From Polyangium jinanense (lineage in GTDB: Bacteria; Myxococcota; Polyangia; Polyangiales; Polyangiaceae), in the NCBI RefSeq assembly GCF_028435365.1, contig NZ_JAGTJJ010000032.1, forward strand, positions 62,001 to 126,000: a stretch of DNA of 64,000 nt, read 5' to 3'. The notes under the pieces are model-generated. The model ran no database searches. It was not told where the DNA came from and saw nothing but the letters and a program-made list of their open reading frames with translations. Both the position numbers and the translations under genes were made by a program. The number at the start of each line of letters is the position of its first letter. Positions within the stretch are counted from its first letter, which is position 1. Positions 43,316 to 51,861 of the stretch are shown here, one piece after another.

Positions 43316-44107
43316 ATGACGAACGCCGGACGCGGTGGCTTGCTCGATCTCGTCGAGCGGGACAGGGTCCACGAGTGCGACGGCTACGGCCCTGCGGGGG
43401 TCTGCGTGCGGGTAGTGGGCGTCGCGGATCTGCCGACGCGGGTCGGTCGCTTCAAGATCGTGGCCTTCTGGAACAACCGCGACGCCAAGGAGCACGTGGC
43501 CATGGTGCACGGCGACGTGATGGGCGGCGAGGAGGTGCCCACGCGCCTGCACTCGGAGTGCCTGACGGGCGACGTGCTCGGCTCGCTCCGTTGTGATTGT
43601 CGTGATCAGCTCCTCGAAGGCCTGCGGCGCATCCAGTCGATGGAGCGCGGCATCTTGCTGTACCTGCGCCAGGAGGGACGCGGGATCGGGCTCATCAACA
43701 AGATCCGGGCGTACGGCCTGCAGGATCAGGGCCTCGACACGGTGGAGGCGAACATCGCGCTCGGCTTCCGCGACGACGAGCGCGACTACGCGGTGGCGGC
43801 GCACATGCTGCGGAGCCTCACGGTGAAGTCGGTCCGGCTCATCACGAACAACCCGAACAAGATAAGCCAGCTCGAGCAGTACGGCGTGAAGGTGGCAGGT
43901 AGGATCCCGCACGTGATTCCGCCGAACGAGTACAACAAGTTTTACCTCGAAACGAAGGCGAAGCGCAGCGGCCACTACATCGACATGGAGGGCAAGCCGC
44001 ACCTCGCCGAGCAGAGCGATCCGGTGATGGTCGACGGAATGGCAGGGCCGGCCGAGGAGGACCCGGCCGAGACGGACGCGAGGGGAAAACCTACAGCGTC
44101 CGCATGA
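43316..44107 (+). CDS. ribA: GTP cyclohydrolase II (riboflavin biosynthesis)
   Basis: This 263-residue enzyme opens the imidazole ring of GTP in the first committed step of riboflavin synthesis. It has the zinc-binding signature SECLTGDVLGSLRCDC, the catalytic RQEGRGIGLINKIRAY, QDQGLDTVEAN and the GTP-recognising RLITNNPNK. The DHBP synthase domain found in many fused RibBA proteins is missing, so this is the stand-alone form, with a short N-terminal extension and an acidic C-terminal tail of about 35 residues. ATG 43316 follows GGGAGGAGAG. It stands alone; its 3' end overlaps a convergent gene remnant. Confidence 0.93.
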   Translation: MTNAGRGGLLDLVERDRVHECDGYGPAGVCVRVVGVADLPTRVGRFKIVAFWNNRDAKEHVAMVHGDVMGGEEVPTRLHSECLTGDVLGSLRCDCRDQLLEGLRRIQSMERGILLYLRQEGRGIGLINKIRAYGLQDQGLDTVEANIALGFRDDERDYAVAAHMLRSLTVKSVRLITNNPNKISQLEQYGVKVAGRIPHVIPPNEYNKFYLETKAKRSGHYIDMEGKPHLAEQSDPVMVDGMAGPAEEDPAETDARGKPTASA

Positions 44108-44199
44108 ACGCGACGAGATCGCTCTTCTTCTTCTGGGCGGCGACGATATCGGCATCGAAATACGCAGCGCGCTGCCAGGGCGTGTGAATGCGCGGCGTC
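44091..44199 (-). pseudogene. Possible 3' remnant of a c-type cytochrome/cytochrome c peroxidase gene
   Basis: On the minus strand a frame ending at TAG 44091-44093 reads ...TPWQRAAYFDADIVAAQKK and then KSDLVAFMRTL. The last part resembles the closing helix (KADLVAFLRTL type) of many cytochrome c and diheme peroxidase proteins. It cannot start on its own: the frame upstream enters repeat copy E after about 35 codons, and the heme-binding CxxCH parts are absent. The simplest reading is a gene end left after the repeat or an associated deletion removed the rest. The remnant overlaps the last 17 bases of the ribA gene. Confidence 0.4.
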
Positions 44200-44536
44200 G
44201 TCTCCTCTGGGCGGCGTTTCGCTGGGGCGTTGCCCCAGGCCCCAGCAGGGGCTATCCGCCCCTGCACCCGGGGCCTGCGCAAGCGCTGGACCCGGGTTCG
44301 ATGAACTGCGCGATGCGCAGTTCATCGAACAGGCCGAGGAACGCCCTCGCCAACCAAAACAGCCGCGCTGCCATTTCGATGGTCAACGCCGGCCATGGTC
44401 TTGCCACCGGCCCGTGGAAGAACTGCGCACCGCGCAGTTCTTCCCTGAAGGTCCAGCGCTTGCGCTGGTTCGGGTCGAGGGGCGAACAGCCCCCGCGGGG
44501 TCCGGGGCCGCGCCCCGGCGCGGCGCCAATGCTCAG
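44200..44536 (+). repeat. Hairpin repeat element, full form (copy E)
   Basis: Starts near GTCTCCTCTGGGCGGCGTTTCG, shortened here to the key parts GTCTC and TTCGCTGGGGC, followed by CTGGGGC-n3-GCCCCAG, the palindrome TCGATGAACTGCGC-n3-inverse (44298-44328), AACAGGCC, a centre containing CCAAAACAGCCGCGCTGCC, CTTGCCACCGGCC, the second palindrome GGAAGAACTGCGC-n3-inverse (44415-44443), CCAGCGCTTGCGCTGG, and an end GCGCCCCGGCGCGGCG then CCAATGCTCAG. It lacks the AAGAAGAGACC segment near the right edge present in copies B and C. It lies 93 bp after the ribA stop, beside the cytochrome-like remnant. Confidence 0.85.
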
Positions 44537-44735
44537 CCGAGATGAGCGTTCGGTTCCTCCACGAGAACCCAGCAGAGCAGGCGCTCTTGGGGTGCGTCGG
44601 CGGCGGGGAGGCAGGTTCGTCACGCCACGCTGGTTTCACCGGATAGGGATGACCGTCAACGATGGATCGTGGCCTCGGCCCTGTGGCATAAACGGATCGC
44701 TCGCGCCCGCGCCTGGCAGTCGAGCGAGGTTTTCC

Positions 44736-47700
44736 ATGATGGCCGATACAGGCTACGCGCTCGCCGAGAAGACCGAGGAAACCGACTACTTCACCCTCTA
44801 TCGCGCGCGGCGCGAAGGCGACACGGCCGTCCTGCTCAAGGTCCTGCGCCCCGAGGGTGCGCGCACGGTCGAAATCGCGCGTTTCAAGCAGCAGTACGAG
44901 CGCCTCGCCCGCATCACCTCGTCGCGCCTCGTCGCGATCCGAGGCGTCGAGGAGCGCGCCGGCGCGCTGATCGTCGTGCTCGAAGACGTCCCGGGCCGCG
45001 ACCTCGCCCAGACCCTCGCCGCGCGCCCCTCGCGCAAAATGCCCGTGGGCGAGGCGCTCGATCTCGCGGTCGCGCTCGCCGAAGGCCTCGCCGCGATGCA
45101 CGCCGCGGGGCTCGTCCACCGCGATCTCCGCCCGCGGAACGTGCTCGTCGGCGAGGGCTGTGCGGTCAAGATCACCGGTCTCGGCGCCGACGCCGAGATC
45201 ACCCGCGCGCACGAGCTTCTCTACGCACCCGTGGTGCTCGTCGAGGTGCTGCCCTACGTCTCCCCCGAGCAGACGGGCCGGATGAACCGAGGCGTCGATT
45301 ACCGGACCGACCTCTATGCGCTCGGGACCATTCTCTATCAGGCGCTCACCGGTCGCCCGCCCTTCGAAGGCGTCGATCCGATGCAGATCATCCACGCGCA
45401 CCTCGCCGTCGCGCCCGCGCCGCCCTCGGTCCTCGATCCGGCCATCCCCGAGGCGGTCTCCGGTGTCGTGCTCAAGCTGCTCGAGAAAAACGCCGAGGAC
45501 CGCTACCAGAGCGCCGAAGGCTTGCTCTTCGACCTCCATCACTGCCGCGAGGCTCTGCAGAGCGGCGGCGAGCTCGCGCCTTTCGTGCCAGGGCAACACG
45601 ACCGCGCCGACCTCCTCCGGATCCACCAGAAGCTCTACGGCCGCGAGCACGACATCCAGGCGCTCACCTCCGCATTCGAACGCGCGCTCGCGGGGAGCCG
45701 GGAAATCGTGCTCGTGTCCGGCTACTCCGGGATCGGCAAGTCCTCGCTCGTGCAGGAGATCCTGAAACCGCTCGCGCGGAAGAAGGGCTACTTCACGAGC
45801 GGCAAACACGACCCGTTCCACCGCGCAACGCCCTATAGCGGGTTCATCCAGGCATTCGACGCCCTCGTGCGGCAGATCCTCGTCGAAAGCGAGGCGCGCA
45901 TCCGGACGTGGCGGACCGCGCTGCTCGATGCGCTCGGACAGAACGGGCAGGTCATCTGCGACGTCATCCCTTCCTTGTCCCATGTGATCGGCCCGCAGCC
46001 CGAGGTCCCGACGCTCGGCCCCCTCGAAGCGCAGAACCGCCTGAACCGGTGTTTTTCGTTGTTCGTGTCGGTGTTCGCGCGGCACGAGCACCCGCTCGTT
46101 CTTTTCCTCGACGACCTGCAGTGGATCGATGGCGCGAGCCTCGGCCTGCTCCGCACGCTCCTCGCCGACGACTCGCTCGAGGCGCTCTTCTTCTGCGGCG
46201 CCTATCGCGACAACGAGATATCGCCCGCGCACCCGTTCATGATGGAGCTCGGGGAGCTCGAGCGCGGAGGGCTCTCGGTGCAGCGCATCGTCCTCGCCCC
46301 GCTCGGGCGGCGCCATCTGCTCGCCATGCTGGGCGATTGCCTCGGGCGCGAGGACACCGGCCCGCTCGCCGACGTGGTGCTCAAGAAAACCGGAGGCAAC
46401 CCGTTCTTCGTCAAACGTTTGGTTCAATCCCTCCACGACCACGGCGTGCTCACGTACACGTTCGACGCGGGCTGGCGGTGGGATCTCGCGAAGATCGAAG
46501 CGCTCGCGTACTCGGAAAACGTCGTCGACCTCATGGTGCGCACCATCGAGCGGCTGCCGGCGCGGACCCAGGAGGCGCTGCGAATCGCCGCGGCGATTGG
46601 GAGTCGCTTCGACCTCGACGTGCTCGCCTCCTTGCTCGCTTGCTCGCCGGAGGAGGCGGTTTTCCGCCTCGAATGCGCGGTCGAGGAAGGGTTGCTCCTC
46701 GCCGATCGGAGCGGCTACCGCTTCGCCCACGACAAGATCCAGGAGAGCGCGTACGCGATGATCCCCGAGGGGGATCGGGCTGCTTACCGCCTCCGCATCG
46801 GCCGGCATCTCGCGGGGCACATCGATCTCGCGGACAGCCAGAACCTCTTCGACGTCGTCGGCCACTTGAACGCCGCGGGCGACCTCCTCACGGACGGCGC
46901 CGAACGCCTGCGCCTCGCGCGCATGAACCTCGACGCCGCGATCCGCGCCGAGGAATCGGCCGCGTTCTGCTCGGCCCTGCATTACCTCGAGCAGGGCCTC
47001 CCGCGCCTGCCGCCCGACGCTTGGACGTCAAACCATGCCCTGCGCCTCGCGTACGCGAAAAAGCGGGGCCTCATGCTCGCGCTTTGCGGCCGGCACGACG
47101 AGGGCCTCGCCGAGCTGGAGCGTTGCGTCGAGCACACGGAGGGGAGGCTCGATCGCACCGAGGTGCTCAGGCTCAAGATGAACGTGCAGGTGCTGAAAAA
47201 CGACCTGCCGGCCGTGCTCACGGAGGGGCTCTCGGCCCTTCGTGGCTTCGGGATCGACCTGCCTCCATTCCCCGACGACGCGACGCTCGACGCGCAGCTC
47301 CGCACGACCATGGCCCTCGTCCGGGAGCGCTCGCTGGAGGCGCTGCCCGACCTCCCGCCGCTCGTGGATCCCGAGATCCGCGCGCTGCAGGACGTGCTCC
47401 AGGAGCTCTTCGCGCCGTGCTGGTTCTTGAGCCTCAACCAGCTCGGCATCACCGTCGCCAAGAGCCTCGAGACCACCTTTCGCCACGGCTTGTCGTCACA
47501 CGCGATCTACGGCTGCATCAACTTGGGGGCGTTTCTCTGCGGCCGCGGCGACATCGAGCTCGGCTACCGCTTCGGCCGCGTCGCCCGCGACCTCGTCCGG
47601 CGCTCCCGCGACAAACAGAGCGAGGCCATGTTCTGCAACATGTGGGGCGCGTGCGTCCAGCACTGGCGCGAGAGCTACGTGGCCTGCCGGGAGACGCTCC

Positions 47701-50654
47701 TCGCGGGGATCCATGCGGGGCTTGAGACCGGCCATTACATCTGGTCGTTCTACAACACGATCGACCTCCTCACGAACAGCTTCCTCCGAGGCCTCCCGCT
47801 CCCCGATCTCCTCGCCGAGGTGGACAGCTTCCATCGGGTGCGCAAGCTCGATCAGTTCAACGCCATCACGTGGATCGGCGGAGCGGTGGGGCAACTCGCG
47901 CACAACCTCTCGGTCGAGACCGAGCGACCCACGACGCTCGTGGGCCCCTTCGTGGACATCGACGAGGTCATCTCGGAGGCGCGCCGCATCGGCAACCAGG
48001 CCTCGCTCTACATCGCCCATTTTTACGCTGTGGTCCTTTGCGTCTTTCAGGGCGCGTTCGAGGAGGCCGCGCGCATCGCGCTTCGGACGAACCCCGCGCT
48101 CTCGGGCGTCGAGAGCTGGCACGGCAACCCGGCCTTGCATTTTTATGGTGGCCTCGCGCTCGCGCGAGCGTCGGATGTCGTCTCCAGCGACGAGCGCGCG
48201 CACTTCCTCGCAACCGCCGAGGCCTACGCGAGCAAGCTCTCCCGCTGGGCCGACCTATGCCCGGAGAACCTCGCGCATCGGTGCGTCCTCCTGCTCGCCG
48301 AGCTCACGCGCGCCCGCGGCGACGCGCGCGGCGCCGGCGATCGATACGACGAGGCCATCGCCCTCGCGCAGCGCGGCGGCTACCTCCAGGACGAGGCGCT
48401 CGCCAACGAGCTCGCGGGCTTCTCGTTCCATGCGCTCGGCAAGACCACCATCGCCCGCGCCTACTTTACCGAGGCGCACAGGGTCTACGGCCAATGGGGC
48501 GCGACCGAGGTGATGCGGCGCCTCGAACGTTCCTACCCGGACCTCGTCCCTGGCGAGATCCTCCGCGGTGCGAGGGGCCCGGGGGCCGCCGTACCTGCAG
48601 GCGCCGTGCTCGACATCGCCTCGGTGCTCAAGGCTTCCCAGGCCATTTCGGGCGAGATCGTCCTCGACCGACTGCTCGACGCGCTCATGCGCATCCTGAT
48701 CGAGAACACCGGCGCGCGGCGCTGCGTCCTTTTGCTCCTGCGCGACGGACGGCTCGTCGTCGAGGCCGAGCACCGCATCGGGGAGGCGCCCGTCCACGCG
48801 CTCGGCGCGACGCCCCTCGAGGGCCGCGCGGACCTGCCCGCCGGCGTCGTGACGTACGTGGCGCGCACGGGGGAGACCATCGTTCTCGACGACCGCCCGA
48901 GCGACGGGCCGTTCGCGCGTGAGCCTTGGCTCACGAGTGGACGGCCTCGCTCCTTGCTCGCCGCGCCCATTGTCTACAAGGGCCGCCTCGCCGGCGTGAT
49001 CTACCTCGAGAACGATCTCACCCGCTCGGCGTTCACCCCCGCGCGCGTCGAGGTGATCCGGCTGCTCTCGGCCCAGGCGGCCATTTCCATCGAAAATGCG
49101 CGCCTCTATGCGGATCTGCAGCAGGAGAACGCGGTGCGACGGCGCGCGGAGGAATCCGTTCGAGAGAGCCAGGAGCTCCTCCAGTCCATCGTGGACAATA
49201 CGAGCGCCCTCATCTTCGCCAAGGACCTGGAGGGCCGCTTCGTATTCGCCAACCGCTGCCTCGAGGAGCTCCTCCACATGCGCCACGAGGACATCCTCGG
49301 CAAGACCAACCACGAGCTCTTCCCGCGCGAGTTCGCCGATCAGTATCGCGCCCATGATCTCCTCGTCGTGCGGGAGAACCGGGCCATCGAGTTCGACGAG
49401 TCGGCGCTGGACCAAGGCGAGATGCGCACCTATATGTGCATCAAGTTCCCGCTCCGCGATCTCGCCGGGAAAACGTACGGCATTTGCGGCATCGCGACCG
49501 ATGTCACCTCCCGCAAGCGCGCCGAGGAGGGGCTGCGCCATTCTTACTCGCTCCTCGAGGCCACGCTCGAATCGACGGCGGACGGCATCCTCGTCGTCGA
49601 CTGCGGGCGGCACGTCGTGCGCCACAACCGCAGGTTCGTGGAAATGTGGCGCCTCCCCGACGACGTCCTCGCCAGCGGGTCGGACGACGTGTTCCGTTCG
49701 TTCGTCCGCCATGAGCTCCTCGAACCCGGACCGTTCGAGCAAAAGGTCCACGCCCTCTATTCCTCGCCCGAGGAGAGCAGCGTCGATGTGCTTCCTTTCG
49801 CGGACGGTCGGGTCTTCGAGCGTTATTCGCAGCCGCAGCGCCTCGGCGAGCGCGTGGTCGGGCGTGTCTGGAGCTTCCGCGACGTCACCGCGCGCGTGCA
49901 CGCCGAATTGCAGCGTGATCGCCTCCTGCTCGACGAGCGGGGCGCGCGCGCCGCGGCGGAGGAGGCGGTCCGCGTGCGGGACGAATTCCTTTCCATCGCC
50001 TCCCACGAGCTCCGCACCCCGCTCACCAGCCTGCAGCTCGCCATTCAATCGCTGGAGCAACGGCTCTCGCGGGGCATGGACGTCGAGCGCGTGCGCTCCG
50101 CGGTCACCCTCTCCGGGCGCCAGATCAAGCGCCTCGCCAGCCTCGTCGATGCGCTGCTCGACGTCACTCGGATCCAGGCGGGAAGGCTCGAGCTAAACCC
50201 GACGCTCGTCGATCTGCGCGCGCTCGTGCAGGAGGTCGCCGCCCACCTTGGCGATCAGATCGCGCAATCCGGCAGCACGCTCACCGTGCGCGCGGATCAG
50301 CCGGTCGTCGGCCCATGGGACCCGTACCGGCTGGAGCAGGTCGTGACGAACCTGCTCACGAATGCCATCAAGTTCGGGAAAGAAAAACCCATCGAAATCA
50401 CGATCGGCATCGATGGGCAGCTCGCGCGACTCTCGGTGACGGACCACGGGATCGGGATTCCGGACGAGGTGCAGGCGCACCTCTTCCAGCGATTTCACCG
50501 CGGCGTATCTTCGCGCCACTACGGGGGGCTCGGGCTCGGCCTCTACATCACCCGCACCATCGTCGAGGCGCACGGCGGGCGAATTTCCGTGTCGAGCGAG
50601 GTCGGCCAGGGCTCGACGTTCCAGGTCGAGCTGCCGCTCTTGCCCACCGCCTGA
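44736..50654 (+). CDS. Kinase-like/AAA-ATPase/GAF/PAS-PAS/histidine-kinase fusion protein
   Basis: This 1,972-residue sensor has, in order: a Ser/Thr-kinase-like domain (about 10-270); an AAA-type ATPase (Walker A GYSGIGKSS near 330, Walker B LVLFLDDLQW); a long helical region of tetratricopeptide-like character (about 700-1270); a GAF domain (about 1290-1460); two PAS domains (about 1481-1595 and 1603-1718); HisKA with phospho-acceptor His in SHELRTPL (about 1757); and HATPase with NAIKFG, DHGIGIP and GLGLGLY boxes. The kinase-like part reads HRDLRPRN and has GLG where DFG should be, so it is probably a pseudokinase. ATG 44736 was chosen because longer frames run into repeat copy E. No response regulator is adjacent. 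Confidence 0.92.
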   Translation: MMADTGYALAEKTEETDYFTLYRARREGDTAVLLKVLRPEGARTVEIARFKQQYERLARITSSRLVAIRGVEERAGALIVVLEDVPGRDLAQTLAARPSRKMPVGEALDLAVALAEGLAAMHAAGLVHRDLRPRNVLVGEGCAVKITGLGADAEITRAHELLYAPVVLVEVLPYVSPEQTGRMNRGVDYRTDLYALGTILYQALTGRPPFEGVDPMQIIHAHLAVAPAPPSVLDPAIPEAVSGVVLKLLEKNAEDRYQSAEGLLFDLHHCREALQSGGELAPFVPGQHDRADLLRIHQKLYGREHDIQALTSAFERALAGSREIVLVSGYSGIGKSSLVQEILKPLARKKGYFTSGKHDPFHRATPYSGFIQAFDALVRQILVESEARIRTWRTALLDALGQNGQVICDVIPSLSHVIGPQPEVPTLGPLEAQNRLNRCFSLFVSVFARHEHPLVLFLDDLQWIDGASLGLLRTLLADDSLEALFFCGAYRDNEISPAHPFMMELGELERGGLSVQRIVLAPLGRRHLLAMLGDCLGREDTGPLADVVLKKTGGNPFFVKRLVQSLHDHGVLTYTFDAGWRWDLAKIEALAYSENVVDLMVRTIERLPARTQEALRIAAAIGSRFDLDVLASLLACSPEEAVFRLECAVEEGLLLADRSGYRFAHDKIQESAYAMIPEGDRAAYRLRIGRHLAGHIDLADSQNLFDVVGHLNAAGDLLTDGAERLRLARMNLDAAIRAEESAAFCSALHYLEQGLPRLPPDAWTSNHALRLAYAKKRGLMLALCGRHDEGLAELERCVEHTEGRLDRTEVLRLKMNVQVLKNDLPAVLTEGLSALRGFGIDLPPFPDDATLDAQLRTTMALVRERSLEALPDLPPLVDPEIRALQDVLQELFAPCWFLSLNQLGITVAKSLETTFRHGLSSHAIYGCINLGAFLCGRGDIELGYRFGRVARDLVRRSRDKQSEAMFCNMWGACVQHWRESYVACRETLLAGIHAGLETGHYIWSFYNTIDLLTNSFLRGLPLPDLLAEVDSFHRVRKLDQFNAITWIGGAVGQLAHNLSVETERPTTLVGPFVDIDEVISEARRIGNQASLYIAHFYAVVLCVFQGAFEEAARIALRTNPALSGVESWHGNPALHFYGGLALARASDVVSSDERAHFLATAEAYASKLSRWADLCPENLAHRCVLLLAELTRARGDARGAGDRYDEAIALAQRGGYLQDEALANELAGFSFHALGKTTIARAYFTEAHRVYGQWGATEVMRRLERSYPDLVPGEILRGARGPGAAVPAGAVLDIASVLKASQAISGEIVLDRLLDALMRILIENTGARRCVLLLLRDGRLVVEAEHRIGEAPVHALGATPLEGRADLPAGVVTYVARTGETIVLDDRPSDGPFAREPWLTSGRPRSLLAAPIVYKGRLAGVIYLENDLTRSAFTPARVEVIRLLSAQAAISIENARLYADLQQENAVRRRAEESVRESQELLQSIVDNTSALIFAKDLEGRFVFANRCLEELLHMRHEDILGKTNHELFPREFADQYRAHDLLVVRENRAIEFDESALDQGEMRTYMCIKFPLRDLAGKTYGICGIATDVTSRKRAEEGLRHSYSLLEATLESTADGILVVDCGRHVVRHNRRFVEMWRLPDDVLASGSDDVFRSFVRHELLEPGPFEQKVHALYSSPEESSVDVLPFADGRVFERYSQPQRLGERVVGRVWSFRDVTARVHAELQRDRLLLDERGARAAAEEAVRVRDEFLSIASHELRTPLTSLQLAIQSLEQRLSRGMDVERVRSAVTLSGRQIKRLASLVDALLDVTRIQAGRLELNPTLVDLRALVQEVAAHLGDQIAQSGSTLTVRADQPVVGPWDPYRLEQVVTNLLTNAIKFGKEKPIEITIGIDGQLARLSVTDHGIGIPDEVQAHLFQRFHRGVSSRHYGGLGLGLYITRTIVEAHGGRISVSSEVGQGSTFQVELPLLPTA

Positions 50655-50726
50655 CCGTATCGTCTGCTGGACATTCGCCATCGCAGCCCCAGGCCCATCT
50701 CGGGTACCGCGCGAATGGAGGAATGA

Positions 50727-51860
50727 ATGGAGCGGGCGAACCACCCCTACCGCATCGGGATCTCCGGCTCGTACGGAGGCATGAACCTCGGCGACGAAGC
50801 CATCCTCGATGGTATCATCACGCAATTACGAGCGTCGGTTCCCGCGGAGATCACCGTATTCTCCCTCAATCCCCAGGACACGGAACGGAGGCACGATGTC
50901 GACCGCGCCGTACCCGTCCGCAGCCTCACGCGCAAGGAATCCGCTGCCGAGGTCGGACGGCTCGACCTCTTCATCCTCGGCGGCGGCGGCATTCTCTACG
51001 ATCGTGATGCCGCGACGTACCTGAGAGAGGTGCTCATCGCGAAAGAGCTCGGCGTCCCCGTCGTCGTTTATGCCGTGAGCGCCGGACCGCTCGTGGATCC
51101 GAGCGCACGACAAGCCGTGCGGACGGCCCTGAACGCGGCGACGGTCGTCACCGTCCGTGACAAGCAAGCGCGCCGCCTGCTCGAGGACGTCGGCGTGGAT
51201 CGCGAGATTCACCTCACCGCCGATCCAGCGCTGCTCCTGCGCGAGGAGCCCTTGCCCATCGAGGCCATCAAGGCGGAGGGCGTCGAGTTCGAACGGCACC
51301 TGGTCGGCTTCTCCGTCCGGGAGCCGGGGCCCGCGGCGCCCGACATCGACCCCGACGAATATTATTCGCTGCTCGCGAACGCGGCCGACTTCGTCATCGA
51401 GCGGCTCGACGCGGACGTCGTGTTCGTGTCGATGGAAAGGACGGACGTGCAGCACAGCCACGCCGTCGTCGCCCACATGAAAAACGCCGAGCGCGCCGAG
51501 GTCCTGCGGCGCTCGTACACGCCGCAGCAGATCCTCAATTTCGTCGGCCACCTCGAGTTCACGGTGGGGATGCGCCTCCACTTCTTGATCTTCTCGGCGC
51601 TCCGCGAGATCCCTTTCGTCGCGCTGCCTTATGCCTCCAAGGTGAAGGGGTTCATCGAGGACCTCGAAATGGAGACCCCGCCGCTCGGCAGCATCAGCGC
51701 CGGCCAGCTCATCGCGAGGCTCGACCGTTCGTGGGATACGCGTAACGAGACGCGCGCCAAGATCCGCCGCTTGCTCCCGGCCCTCAAGGATCGCGCGAGG
51801 GAGACGAATCGGATGGTCGTCGACATCCTCACGGCGCAACGCGAACGCGAGGCGGCGTGA
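50727..51860 (+). CDS. Polysaccharide pyruvyl-transferase family protein
   Basis: This 377-residue protein has the family layout of WcaK/CsaB-like proteins: an N-terminal GSYGGMNLGDEAILDGI (nucleotide/acceptor loop), LDLFILGGGGILYD, YAVSAGPLVD, and a C-terminal TVGMRLHFLIFSALREIPF. The His of the MRLH motif is conserved in members that add pyruvate ketals to cell-wall glycans; the pyruvyl donor would be phosphoenolpyruvate. The ATG at 50727 is preceded by GGAGG. It ends two bases before the FAD oxidoreductase gene, so the two are co-transcribed. Its place beside a sugar-acid pathway rather than a glycan cluster is unexpected. Confidence 0.87.
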   Translation: MERANHPYRIGISGSYGGMNLGDEAILDGIITQLRASVPAEITVFSLNPQDTERRHDVDRAVPVRSLTRKESAAEVGRLDLFILGGGGILYDRDAATYLREVLIAKELGVPVVVYAVSAGPLVDPSARQAVRTALNAATVVTVRDKQARRLLEDVGVDREIHLTADPALLLREEPLPIEAIKAEGVEFERHLVGFSVREPGPAAPDIDPDEYYSLLANAADFVIERLDADVVFVSMERTDVQHSHAVVAHMKNAERAEVLRRSYTPQQILNFVGHLEFTVGMRLHFLIFSALREIPFVALPYASKVKGFIEDLEMETPPLGSISAGQLIARLDRSWDTRNETRAKIRRLLPALKDRARETNRMVVDILTAQREREAA

Positions 51861-51861
51861 C

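Noticed and set aside
44184..44735. A longer N-terminus for the multidomain sensor kinase
   Set aside because: The frame is open for about 184 further codons but these cross repeat copy E and its hairpins. ATG 44736 has a ribosome-site-like GCGAGG and begins the first domain.
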